Source of the DNA: Haloferula helveola
GTDB taxonomy: Bacteria; Verrucomicrobiota; Verrucomicrobiia; Verrucomicrobiales; Akkermansiaceae
Direction of reading: 5' to 3'
Length of the DNA: 64,000 nt
Assembly: GCF_037076345.1 (NCBI RefSeq)
Contig: NZ_AP024702.1
Coordinates: forward strand, 1,054,001-1,118,000
Part shown: positions 56,145 through 64,000 of the stretch, in pieces
How the letters are laid out: each line of letters starts with the position of its first letter
How positions within the stretch are numbered: position 1 is the stretch's first letter
The notes under the pieces: model-generated
What the model was told of the DNA's origin: nothing
What the model saw: only the letters and a program-made list of their open reading frames with translations
Databases searched by the model: none
Program-made: the position numbers and the translations under genes

Positions 56145-58145
56145 GTGATCTCTTCAAACATTCTCCGCTTTCCGGGGCGTCTTTCGATGCTGCTGGCACT
56201 TTCGTCCCTACCCCTCTGGGGAGCGGCCAATCAGGAACTGGCCGAGGACAACGTTCTGGTGGTCCGGAATTCGGCCCAGCCCGACAGTCAGGCGGTTTGG
56301 GAGGCCTACCAGGCGGTCCGTCCCGGCGTCCGGGGCATGGACCTGAACGATCCTTCCCTCTTGCCGGGCACGATCGATTATTCGGAGTTCGTTTCGAAGA
56401 TCCGGAACCCGCTCCGCTCCCATCTGGAGTCCACCGGATCGGCCGAGGACGTGATGGTCATCGTTCTCACCAAGGGCATTCCCCACCGGATCCGGGATCT
56501 GAATCTGGGAGACGTCGGAGACAGCCCCGGCACCGCCTACAACCTGTGGCAGGCGGGAAAGGCATCCTACGTATCGGTCGATTCCGAGCTGACCCTACTG
56601 TGGCAGGATCTCGAAGTCGGCGACACCGCCAACGCCATGGACTCCCCCGCGGACAATCGGGTGACCAACCCCTTCCGCAGCCTGGCGACGCCCTTCGCAT
56701 CCTTCGACCGGAGCGGCATTCGAGACTCCGCCACGTTTGTCGCCGGGGGCACGACCTGGACGATGAAGACCTCGAAGAAGGGCTCCAATCTCGACCCCGG
56801 GTGCATGTATCTCGTTTCGAGACTCGACGGAAACTCGCTCGGAGCGGTGATCGGGATGATCCAGCGGGGCCCGGTCGCCAACTACAACCCGGAGAGCGAC
56901 TGGATCGTTCAGGACAAGCATGCGGGAGGCACCTACGATCTGGGTGATTACAACTCGACCGAGTCACAGGTCGCACCCCAATGGCCGGCTTTCCTGTACG
57001 AGGAGACCAATACCTTCATCATCGGCGAAAATGGCGACCTCCCCAACGGCAACGCCGGCACCCAGCGCCTCTCGGGCCGGGTTGCCGCGCTGACCGGCTA
57101 CGGCGGCAATCACTCGGGTGGTCACTGGACCGGATTCACGTCCACCTGGCAGGGACAACTTGCCGCCGGTGCGGTCTACTCGGGAATCGAGAGCTTCAAC
57201 GCACGCAAGTTCGGCGGCGTCGGCGGCTTCAGCGATCACGGGCAACTGTCGGACTGGATCGACGCCGGCGGAACGCTCGGAGTTGGCAATGTGTGGGAAC
57301 CGATGACCGACGGCGCCCCACGAAACTCCTACCTGCTCAAGCACTACTTCATCGATGGTCGGACCTGGGTCGAAGCCGCTTGGTCGTCGGTTCGCTACAT
57401 TTCCTGGCAAACCCTCGTGCTGGGCGACCCGCTCGCCAAGGCCTCCTTCAGCAGTCTTCCCACCGCCTCGGTATCGGCCGACGGGCGACTCTCAGAAACC
57501 GGCGGCAGTTCCGCCGTTCTCACAGTCACGCTCTCCCAACCGGCCGACGAGGACACCGATATCGAACTCACCTTTACCGGAGCCGACATGGATCTCGACT
57601 ACCGGATCGCCAATGGAAACTCGGGCACGGTGCGTATCGCCAAAGGCAACACAACCGCGACGCTGGATCTTGAGGGCCTGCCGGATGAGGAAGTTGAAGG
57701 AACCGAGACTCTCGAGGTGACCATCGCTCCAAGCGCGAACCTCGTTGCCGCTTCCGCACCTGCCGAAGTCGCGATCGATGACAGCCCGTTCGCTTCATGG
57801 ATCCTCGACCGGTTCGGAGCACCATCCGGAATCACCCATCCCGATGCCGACCCGGATGGAGACGGGATCGCGAACGTCGTTGAATACGCGCTTGGGCTTG
57901 ATCCCCTGCTCCCCGGCACCGGCCCCTCGCTCGACTCGAATTCGGGAACTCCCACCTACCGCTACTCGATCAACCCCGCCGCTACCGACGTCGATGTCTC
58001 GGTCGAGTTCTCCACGAATCTCGAGCAGTGGCTACCGGCTGCTCCCGGGTTCACCGGCACGGTGGACGGCCTCGATCAATTCGAAGTGCCGGTGCCCGCT
58101 GGAGAAGACAACGGCTTCTTTCGCTTGAGGGTGGATCTCCAGTAG
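56145..58145 (+). CDS. TIGR03790-like secreted protein with Calx-beta domain
   Basis: 666 residues, GTG start with a hydrophobic signal (RLSMLLALSSLPLWGAA). Residues 35-420 match the TIGR03790 pattern: VLVVRNSAQPDSQAVWEAY, VIVLTKGIPHRIRDL, TGYGGNHSGGHWTGFTS and RYISWQTLVLGDPL. Its function is unknown. Residues 445-545 look like a Calx-beta calcium-binding domain (TVTLSQPADEDTDIELTFTG, EVEGTETLEVTIAPS), and the C-terminus carries PDADPDGDGIANVVEYALGL. It is likely surface-exposed. ATG 56187 is an alternative start. AT-rich DNA precedes it. Confidence 0.82.
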   Translation: MISSNILRFPGRLSMLLALSSLPLWGAANQELAEDNVLVVRNSAQPDSQAVWEAYQAVRPGVRGMDLNDPSLLPGTIDYSEFVSKIRNPLRSHLESTGSAEDVMVIVLTKGIPHRIRDLNLGDVGDSPGTAYNLWQAGKASYVSVDSELTLLWQDLEVGDTANAMDSPADNRVTNPFRSLATPFASFDRSGIRDSATFVAGGTTWTMKTSKKGSNLDPGCMYLVSRLDGNSLGAVIGMIQRGPVANYNPESDWIVQDKHAGGTYDLGDYNSTESQVAPQWPAFLYEETNTFIIGENGDLPNGNAGTQRLSGRVAALTGYGGNHSGGHWTGFTSTWQGQLAAGAVYSGIESFNARKFGGVGGFSDHGQLSDWIDAGGTLGVGNVWEPMTDGAPRNSYLLKHYFIDGRTWVEAAWSSVRYISWQTLVLGDPLAKASFSSLPTASVSADGRLSETGGSSAVLTVTLSQPADEDTDIELTFTGADMDLDYRIANGNSGTVRIAKGNTTATLDLEGLPDEEVEGTETLEVTIAPSANLVAASAPAEVAIDDSPFASWILDRFGAPSGITHPDADPDGDGIANVVEYALGLDPLLPGTGPSLDSNSGTPTYRYSINPAATDVDVSVEFSTNLEQWLPAAPGFTGTVDGLDQFEVPVPAGEDNGFFRLRVDLQ

Positions 58146-58661
58146 CAGCCGGTTCTTCCCAGTTGCAGACGGCGAGGGAAACGCATCCGCGTCGAAGTGG
58201 ATCTGCCGATTCGTTTGCGCGCTAGAAGACACTGGAAGCCTCCCGAGTTCATGACGCCGCACCTAGTGCGGACCCGCTCATTGAGCCGTCCCCATATCTT
58301 CTTGCAGCGCTCGGTGAGAAGCATCAGCCGAGCCTAGAACTTACAGGATTCCCCTCACCTCGACACGGATGGGATCGTGCAAACATCCATGTTTTGTCTC
58401 GACACTTGCGCATACTTTCTGCTAGAACGGAATACCTACTAGTTAAGTGATATAGCTATTCAAGGCGTGCTTGCCCCCCAAAGAGCGAGCTGCTGCGAAA
58501 TCAGAGTCCCTCCGTTGCTCCCCCAACGGCGGCACATTCAAGGTACCAGATAGCACATCGTCCTCGCGAACAACTAGAGGCCGAAAGCCGCTTCCAGCCC
58601 CTTACGAAGCCGAGCCCTGCAGGGCCGGCGGTGCTGGCGACTTGGCCTCCCCCCTTTGTTC
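58146..58661. other. 516-nt region with lower GC and no gene recognised
   Basis: It precedes the pilus/secretion operon. It has a perfect 6-bp stem hairpin CCGTTG-CTCCCC-CAACGG at 58512-58529 and a 12-bp palindrome GCCCTGCAGGGC at 58614-58625. Short frames exist on both strands but none has a recognised motif, so a remnant of a lost gene or a small RNA cannot be excluded. The operon promoter is probably here. Confidence 0.45.
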
Positions 58662-60434
58662 ATGACGCCTGACTCCCTCAACCCAGTCAACCCGAGTCCC
58701 CAACCCCCGAACCGATCCCGCCGCTCTTCGCGACAGGAAACCCTCGTGGGCGTGGAGATCGGGTATGATACGATCCACCTCGTGCTCCTGAAACGGAGCG
58801 CTGGAGGGCAGGTTCATTTCGAGAAGTGTCAGGCCTTTGAATACGATGCGAACGCGGAGCTCGAATCCTCTGCTTTCGTCTCAACGCTCAAGGGAGCGCT
58901 CAAGCAGTTCTGCGGATCGCTGAAGGACATTTCGATCTGGGCCGCACCGAAGCTGGGCGGAGCCAACGTCCATCACATCAAGATCCCCCAGGTGAACCCT
59001 GCCGGACTTCCGGGAGCGGTCTATTGGGGCCTCCAGCGAGAAGATCCATTTCTTGAGGAAGAAACGGCGGTTGATTTCCAAGTCGAGCATGGAGAGCAAT
59101 TCGACAAGAGCCTGAACGTGACGGGAGCGCTCGTGGAGCGCCGGAAAGTCGACGGCTTGCGGCGGACGTTCGCCCACGCCGGCTACCCGCTGAGTGGCAT
59201 CGGACTTTCTCTGTTCGCACTGCGCAATGTCGTCAACCTCGGCAACAGGGAGACACCCAAGACGCCGGTCATGATCTGCCAGATGGGCGAGCACGCGACC
59301 AGCGTGAGCGTGCTGCTCGACCGGCGGCTGGTCTTCACCCGCAACATTCCGGGAGGACTCGAGATCCTTGCCGAAGCACTGGTCAAGGACCTCGACCCGA
59401 CACCGAGCTACGAGGAAGCCTGCGAACTGGTCCTCAAGCTCGGACTTGGGGAGGAAGGTCTGTCCGCCGATGACAAGCGGCGACTCAAGAGCTCGATGGA
59501 GCTGCTCGGACCGGTTCTCGAACGCACCGTGCGGCAGATCGAACGGACGGTTCAGTATTACCAAAGCAATTTCGACGGCGAACCCTTGGAGACGGTTTAC
59601 TTCGGCGGTTCGATCGCTGCCCGCGGAAAACTGTTCGACTATATTTCCCAAGGCCTGCCGCTGGAAGTGATCGCCATTGATCCGTTCGATGCACCGGAAA
59701 TCGAGACCGACGCATCCCTGCCCGCCGACACTGCGGAACGGGTCGCCTACGGTCCCGCGTTCGGTCTGGCTCTGGAGGCGGGTCAGGACGGAATCAATCT
59801 GGCCCAAACCTATAAGGATCGGCAGAACGAAGGAAAGCAGCGCAAGGCCGCGACGCTGGTTACCATCCTTCTGCTTTTGGTAACGGCGGGCACCGCGATC
59901 TTCTACGGCCTGCAGCGGCTGGAACTGCGAAGCCTGAACGGCAAGCGCGACGGCCTTGCATGGAATTTGGAGCAACTGGGTCCGCGGCTCGACGCCGCAA
60001 GCATCAAGAAGGAAAGTGAGGAAGTCCGTGCGATCCAGGAGCGCCGGAGGGCCGCGACCAGCCGCTACGAGGCGCCCGCCCTGCTTTCCGAAGTCACGAG
60101 GCTGACGCCCGAGAACATCTCTCTCCTCCACGTCTCAGCCGCGATGGACAGCTCCGTAATGCTTCTGGACGCCTCGGGAGAGGACGACAAGGAGGAGAAG
60201 ACCGTCGCCGAAGCAGAGGACTCGATGCTTCTGAAAGGAGTGGTGAAGGGAGACCGGACCTCGCTGGAAACCGCGCTCACGATCTATGTGGCCCGGCTCG
60301 CCCAGTCGGGGATTTTTCAATCGGTCGAGGTCGAGTCGACGGAACTTGTCGAAAGTGCGGACGAACTGCTTCTGGCCTTCACGCTGAACGTGAAGACCGC
60401 TGACGACAGCAACAAGGAGGTGACCAAGCGATGA
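58662..60434 (+). CDS. PilM-PilN fusion-like protein
   Basis: 590 residues. After a basic Pro-rich N-terminus, residues 30-365 form an actin-like PilM: TLVGVEIGYDTIHLVLLKRS (phosphate 1), VMICQMGEHATSVSVLLDRR (phosphate 2) and ETVYFGGSIAARGKLFDYIS (adenosine). A transmembrane segment (AATLVTILLLLVTAGTAIFY, near 405) leads to a PilN/GspL-like C-terminal part with LSEVTRLTPENISLLHVSA and a ferredoxin-like LKGVVKGDRTSLETALTIYV. In most bacteria PilM and PilN are separate proteins. It should build the inner-membrane alignment complex. The gene overlaps pilO-like by 4 nt. Start 58662 (ATG) is used; TTG 58656 is possible. Confidence 0.85.
   Translation: MTPDSLNPVNPSPQPPNRSRRSSRQETLVGVEIGYDTIHLVLLKRSAGGQVHFEKCQAFEYDANAELESSAFVSTLKGALKQFCGSLKDISIWAAPKLGGANVHHIKIPQVNPAGLPGAVYWGLQREDPFLEEETAVDFQVEHGEQFDKSLNVTGALVERRKVDGLRRTFAHAGYPLSGIGLSLFALRNVVNLGNRETPKTPVMICQMGEHATSVSVLLDRRLVFTRNIPGGLEILAEALVKDLDPTPSYEEACELVLKLGLGEEGLSADDKRRLKSSMELLGPVLERTVRQIERTVQYYQSNFDGEPLETVYFGGSIAARGKLFDYISQGLPLEVIAIDPFDAPEIETDASLPADTAERVAYGPAFGLALEAGQDGINLAQTYKDRQNEGKQRKAATLVTILLLLVTAGTAIFYGLQRLELRSLNGKRDGLAWNLEQLGPRLDAASIKKESEEVRAIQERRRAATSRYEAPALLSEVTRLTPENISLLHVSAAMDSSVMLLDASGEDDKEEKTVAEAEDSMLLKGVVKGDRTSLETALTIYVARLAQSGIFQSVEVESTELVESADELLLAFTLNVKTADDSNKEVTKR
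60414..60421 (+). promoter_or_regulatory. Strong Shine-Dalgarno for the PilO-like gene
   Basis: AAGGAGGT lies nine nucleotides before ATG 60431 within the end of the PilM-PilN gene. It supports the overlapping start and efficient translation of the operon's second gene. Confidence 0.7.
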
Positions 60435-60973
60435 AGACCACGGGAGGCAACGCGATCGCATCCGCCCGATGGATGATGGTTCTTCCGACCATCTTCGTGC
60501 TGGCGACACTCGCGCTTGTCTTCGGCGGCGTGCTTCCGTGCGTCGGAGACATCAAAGAGGCCGAAGCTTCGATCGGCGAGTTGGAAGCCGACCTGAAGCA
60601 ACAACGGACCTTGGTTCCCGTTTATCAGTCGCTGCAGAAGCGGAAGGAGAAGTCCCTTCCGGAGGGGATCTCCGTTAATGAGCTCGAGCCGCTGAAGATC
60701 GAAGACCTCGCCGAGTTGCCGGATGTCTTCGAGACCCTCGCGAGCGTGTCCGGGGTGGAACTCGTCTCGGCGACCCCCCAGGTCCGCTCCCTTGAGGGCG
60801 GACGCGAATTGCTGCGGGTCGATGTCCGCATGCGTGGCGAGTTCATGACCTTCAGTCCGCTCATCAACCGGCTCAACCACATGCCTTTCGTCGAATCCAT
60901 CGAATCCTTCGCCATCGATGTCACCGACCTCGGAAACGAGATCGGTCTCTCGGTCTGGCTGGCAATCCAATGA
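60431..60973 (+). CDS. PilO/GspM-like protein
   Basis: 180 residues with one N-terminal transmembrane segment (VLPTIFVLATLALVFGGVLP), a short coiled coil (IKEAEASIGELEADLKQQ) and a ferredoxin-like C-terminal domain (ELLRVDVRMRGEFMTFSPLI, FVESIESFAIDV). That is the PilO pattern; it joins PilM-PilN in the inner-membrane complex. ATGA overlaps at both ends (60431 and 60970) show tight coupling. Confidence 0.82.
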   Translation: MKTTGGNAIASARWMMVLPTIFVLATLALVFGGVLPCVGDIKEAEASIGELEADLKQQRTLVPVYQSLQKRKEKSLPEGISVNELEPLKIEDLAELPDVFETLASVSGVELVSATPQVRSLEGGRELLRVDVRMRGEFMTFSPLINRLNHMPFVESIESFAIDVTDLGNEIGLSVWLAIQ

Positions 60974-61479
60974 CCTCACGCGAAAAAGTCCTGCTCGGTA
61001 TCGTCGCCGTCGCCGCCATCGGCGCTGGGGTGTATTTCGTATCGGGAGCCGCCAGCCCGGTTGCGGATTCGCCGCCGCCGGCACGGCCGGACCTCACGGC
61101 GCTGATCGCCAGTGTGCAGGTGAACCTGAAGAAGGGACAACTGACGGATCGCGAGGAGCGGATTCTGGCCGCGGCAGCCACTCCATGGGCCCGCAATCCG
61201 CTACGTGACCGCCCCCTTGCGGCACGGAAACGTGAGGTCGAGTCCACCCAGCTTCCGCAGTACACGGGCTTCATCAATATCGGATCACAACCCATCGCCA
61301 TCATCGACGGCCGCGACTACCGGGCCGGCGAAATGATCGAAGGCGGGGAATTCCAGCTCTCGGAGATCCACTCCGACCACGTCAAACTGATTCGCCGGGG
61401 AGCCACCGACCCGGTCGACGTCCCTCTCGAACAAGAGCAGATCCCGGGCAGCCGGGACCAAACCGCAGGAGCATCGTAA
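60970..61479 (+). CDS. PilP-like protein
   Basis: 169 residues with an N-terminal transmembrane segment (VLLGIVAVAAIGAGVYFV), a proline-rich linker (DSPPPARPDL) and a C-terminal beta-domain with LPQYTGFINIGSQPIAIIDG and YRAGEMIEGGEFQLSEIH and DHVKLIRRGAT, as in PilP and GspC. It probably links PilO to the secretin. It overlaps PilO by 4 nt and the secretin start by 1 nt (TAATG). Confidence 0.75.
   Translation: MTSREKVLLGIVAVAAIGAGVYFVSGAASPVADSPPPARPDLTALIASVQVNLKKGQLTDREERILAAAATPWARNPLRDRPLAARKREVESTQLPQYTGFINIGSQPIAIIDGRDYRAGEMIEGGEFQLSEIHSDHVKLIRRGATDPVDVPLEQEQIPGSRDQTAGAS
61467..61471 (+). promoter_or_regulatory. Shine-Dalgarno for the secretin gene
   Basis: AGGAG with seven nucleotides before ATG 61479. 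It supports the start overlapping the previous stop. Confidence 0.55.
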
Positions 61480-63092
61480 TGAACAAGCCGATGACAACCA
61501 TGTCTGTTACACAACGCGACCGTTTCACGTCGCACCTATCCATTCGCCATCTCTGCGCGGGCCTCGTAGCGGTCCTGCTGGTCGGGGGTTGCACGATGCC
61601 GCCGATGCCGCCGGACTCGGCCACCGACGATGCGACCTACAAGGAATGGAAGCAGCTGGCCCAAGCCGCGGCATGGAACTCTCCGCCCGCTCCCAATTTC
61701 CCTCCGGCGCTGGATATCCACGACAGCGTGGCGACCTACCACCCGTTCGATTTCGAGGAAAGCGAGCCACTGCCCCAGATCGCGGTCAAGAACATGGTTC
61801 TCACCCGGGACATGGATGTCGGCGTCCTTCTGCGCGCGCTCGCTGACGCCGCCGACCTGAACGTCCTCATCAGCAACGACGTCAGCGGCCCGATCCGCGT
61901 GAGTCTCCGGCGCGAAACCCGCTGGGACCGCCTGTTCCTCGCCATCACCGAGGCGCGGGGTTACCACTACGACCTCCAGGGAGATCTCCTCAGCGTGTAC
62001 TCCCTCCAGGATGTCCAGAGCAAGATCGCCATGGAGTCCGCGCTCCACGAACAGCTCGAGGCCTCCGAGAGAAGGATGCGGTCCGAGCCCACTCAGGTCA
62101 GCATGGTCCGTATCCACTATGCCGACCTCGACAGTCTTGCGGAAGCAGTGCGCTCCACCATGTACGCCAAGACCGCGGCCGGAAATCCGGCAGGCGAAGG
62201 CGTGCTTCCGCCGCTCGTGGACAACCAGTTCACGGTTCAGGCCAACAAGGATACCGGCCAGCTCATCCTTCACGGGGTTCCGGCCGACATCTCCCGCGCC
62301 CGCAAGATGATCGCAGGTCTTGACCAGCCGACCTATCAGATTCTGATCGAGGCCACCATCGTCCAGGCGAACAACGATGTCGCCCGCGAGCTCGGCGTCC
62401 AGTGGGGCCTGTACGGCAACCCAGGCAACTTCATGCTGGGCACCACACCGCGTCCGGACGGATTCAATTCCAACTTCCCCGCCGGCTTTGACCCCGCCGA
62501 TTCGGGCTTCACCTACGGAGTCAACTTCATCACCGGCAGCACCGCCCTGCAGGCCCAGCTGTCCGCCCTGCAGGAAGACGGCCGACTCAACATCATTTCC
62601 CGCCCCTCGATCACGACCCTCGATCAACTGCCCGCCACCATCGAAAGCGGCGAGGAACGGCCGTTCGCGTCCGCCGCCGGGACCGGCATCGCCACCGTTT
62701 CCCAGATCGAATTCAAGAAGGCCGCGTTGCGACTCCAGGTCACCCCGCACGTGATCGACACCAACTGGGTCAAACTCGACATCGAAACGACCAAGGACGA
62801 CTTCGACGACACCCGGCCGATCATCATCGATGGCAACGTCCAGCTGCCGATCCTGACCCGCTCGGCGGAAACGGCCCTGTATCTTGCAAACGGACAGACA
62901 ACCGTGATCGGAGGGCTCTCCTCGGAAACCAAAAGCCGCCAGGAAGGCGGCATCCCGCTCCTCAAGGACATTCCTGGCCTCGGCGCCGCATTCCGCAGCC
63001 AAGCTGATCGAAATGCTTTCAGTGACACGTTGATTTTCATTACCCCCCACATCCTCCCCAAGGTTGCCGACAGGCTGGCGGGTTCCAAGTAA
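61479..63092 (+). CDS. Secretin (PilQ/GspD type), predicted lipoprotein
   Basis: 537 residues. The N-terminus ends in VLLVGGC (C38), a lipobox. Residues 105-165 look like an N0/STN domain (MDVGVLLRALADAADLNVLI), then one N1-type domain (VRIHYADLDSLAEAVRSTMY and IARKM-type segment ADISRARKMIAGLDQPTYQI). The secretin core follows: ILIEATIVQANNDVARELGV, LSALQEDGRLNIISRPSITT, and the signature VPLLKDIPGLG-like form GIPLLKDIPGLGAAFRS. At 537 residues with two N-domains it is shorter than most PilQ proteins. It forms the outer-membrane channel. Confidence 0.93.
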   Translation: MNKPMTTMSVTQRDRFTSHLSIRHLCAGLVAVLLVGGCTMPPMPPDSATDDATYKEWKQLAQAAAWNSPPAPNFPPALDIHDSVATYHPFDFEESEPLPQIAVKNMVLTRDMDVGVLLRALADAADLNVLISNDVSGPIRVSLRRETRWDRLFLAITEARGYHYDLQGDLLSVYSLQDVQSKIAMESALHEQLEASERRMRSEPTQVSMVRIHYADLDSLAEAVRSTMYAKTAAGNPAGEGVLPPLVDNQFTVQANKDTGQLILHGVPADISRARKMIAGLDQPTYQILIEATIVQANNDVARELGVQWGLYGNPGNFMLGTTPRPDGFNSNFPAGFDPADSGFTYGVNFITGSTALQAQLSALQEDGRLNIISRPSITTLDQLPATIESGEERPFASAAGTGIATVSQIEFKKAALRLQVTPHVIDTNWVKLDIETTKDDFDDTRPIIIDGNVQLPILTRSAETALYLANGQTTVIGGLSSETKSRQEGGIPLLKDIPGLGAAFRSQADRNAFSDTLIFITPHILPKVADRLAGSK

Positions 63093-63110
63093 GACCGGAA
63101 ACTCCGAATC

Positions 63111-64000
63111 ATGACCGCAAGACTTGAAGACATGCTTATGGACGAAGGTCTCCTCTCCGAGGAGAACTTCATCCGGGCACGCAAGACCCCCCGAGCGAAC
63201 GGACTCAAGGCGCAGGAGCTCATCCTCCGCGAAGGACTGGTGACCGACACCGACATGGTGAGCGTCCTCAGCGACCGTTTGCACATCCCCCGCTACGATC
63301 CCGATCTCTACCCCGTGGATCCGGAGCTCGGTGCGATCCTGCCCGCCTCTCTGGCCGGCAAGCACCGCATCGTCCCGCTGCGTCAGGAGCAGAACCTCCT
63401 CATCGTCGCCATGCCCGACCCTACCGAGGTGCTCGACATGGATGCGGTTCAGCGGCACGTCAAGATGGAGCTCGAACCCGTCATCTGTACGGAGGCCGAG
63501 TACAACGATCTGATGAACAACCTCTACGGCCTGGCGTCCGGCATCGGATCGCTTCTGGCCGATATCGAGGAAGTCGACTACGGCAAGGCTGAAGCGGAAG
63601 ATGACAGCGACGAGGCCATCGAGGCCCAGGTCAAGGCGCTCACCGACATGGCCGAAGGTTCGACCGCCGTGCGCAGCGTCGACTGGATCATCACGCGGGC
63701 CGTTCGCGAAGGAGCGAGTGACGTGCATGTTTCGCCGGAGAAAACTCATGTACAGGTCCGGCTGCGGGTGGACGGCGTCCTCAAGGACCTGCCGCCCATT
63801 CCGAAGTCGATGCTGCTCTCGGTGGTGTCGCGCCTGAAGATCCTCGGTAGGATGGACATCGCCGTCACCCGCGTCCCGCAGGACGGGCGCTTCACGGCGC
63901 GCATCAGCGGCCGGGAGATCAACGTGCGGGTTTCGTCGCTGCCGACCATCCACGGTGAGAACATCGTGCTGCGACTCCTCGATATGAATGCGCTCGTGTT
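63111..64000 (+). CDS. GspE/PilB-type ATPase (3' end outside window)
   Basis: ATG 63111 opens a frame that stays open to the window end (296 codons). An N1E-like domain (MTARLEDMLMDEGLLSEENF, LILREGLVTDTDM, IVPLRQEQNLLIVAMPDP) leads to the start of the ATPase domain: GASDVHVSPEKTHVQVRLRV, then RMDIAVTRVPQDGRF, the Asp-box region of this family. Walker A is beyond the window. The acidic stretch AEAEDDSDEAIEAQ separates the domains. It powers pilus assembly or type II secretion and follows the secretin by 18 nt. Confidence 0.92.
   Translation, partial: MTARLEDMLMDEGLLSEENFIRARKTPRANGLKAQELILREGLVTDTDMVSVLSDRLHIPRYDPDLYPVDPELGAILPASLAGKHRIVPLRQEQNLLIVAMPDPTEVLDMDAVQRHVKMELEPVICTEAEYNDLMNNLYGLASGIGSLLADIEEVDYGKAEAEDDSDEAIEAQVKALTDMAEGSTAVRSVDWIITRAVREGASDVHVSPEKTHVQVRLRVDGVLKDLPPIPKSMLLSVVSRLKILGRMDIAVTRVPQDGRFTARISGREINVRVSSLPTIHGENIVLRLLDMNALV

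Noticed and set aside
58146-58661. A transposase remnant
   Set aside because: Short frames on both strands have no DDE or HTH motif and no terminal repeats are seen.
58881-60131. A 416-codon minus-strand frame opposite PilM-PilN
   Set aside because: The plus-strand gene has overlapping neighbours, actin-like motifs and a membrane segment.
61536-63953. An 805-codon open frame on the minus strand opposite the secretin and ATPase genes
   Set aside because: It has no recognisable motif, a poor protein-like composition, and lies opposite two genes with clear families. Such frames are common opposite GC-rich genes.

Overview
The window is GC-rich (roughly 60-65%), densely coding DNA that fits a free-living Verrucomicrobium of the Verrucomicrobiae type. 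The grounds are the gene families: many secreted sulfatases, sialate-O-acetylesterase-like hydrolases and glycosidases; PEP-CTERM sorting tails; calcium-binding 'D-x-D-x-DG' C-terminal modules; a PVC-type ECF sigma factor; SHD1-like and TIGR03790-like proteins; and signal-peptide-bearing Hcp-like proteins. Most starts have no Shine-Dalgarno and a C/A-rich leader; only four show a clear one. No rRNA, tRNA, CRISPR array, transposase or origin was found.

Layout. 1-4500: the end of an unknown gene, a sulfatase, a small SGNH esterase and an alpha-helical putative polysaccharide-degrading enzyme. 4467-8756: a membrane protein, a possible 47-codon ORF and a TIR-domain protein, apparently coupled, diverging from a trypsin-like protease with PPC domains. 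8926-16732: a MEKHLA protein, then secreted carbohydrate enzymes (BNR sialidase-like, clan GH-A, beta-propeller) and an SHD1-like protein, diverging from a sialate O-acetylesterase. 16947-18598: two tandem secreted Hcp-like proteins. 18620-21237: two SGNH hydrolases around a PLA2-like protein. 21423-25919: ECF sigma factor, an unknown protein, HDAC-like deacetylase, GNAT acetyltransferase and MgtE. 26040-41419: SGNH esterase, second sulfatase, PL10-like lyase, a 2257-residue beta-helix surface protein and a GH31 enzyme with FN3, F5/8C, dockerin and cohesin parts. 41416-52531: class-I amidotransferase-like hydrolase, GntR/LacI-type regulator, tandem PEP-CTERM-type paralogues, coiled-coil protein, beta-propeller, membrane protein, PfkB kinase plus aldolase-like pair, another PEP-CTERM protein and a fasciclin protein. 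52851-58145: GH2 beta-galactosidase and a TIGR03790-like protein. 58662-end: a type IV pilus / type II secretion operon (PilM-PilN fusion, PilO, PilP, secretin, then the start of a GspE/PilB ATPase cut by the window edge).

Taken together, the window encodes a secreted toolkit for sulfated and acetylated polysaccharides, a set of cell-surface proteins and an export/pilus machine. No SusC/SusD-type transporter is visible and the enzymes lie in several short units, so a single utilisation locus is an inference. The least explained parts are the secreted Hcp-like pair, the parvovirus-type PLA2-like protein, the TIR-containing operon, and the cohesin-plus-dockerin GH31 enzyme.
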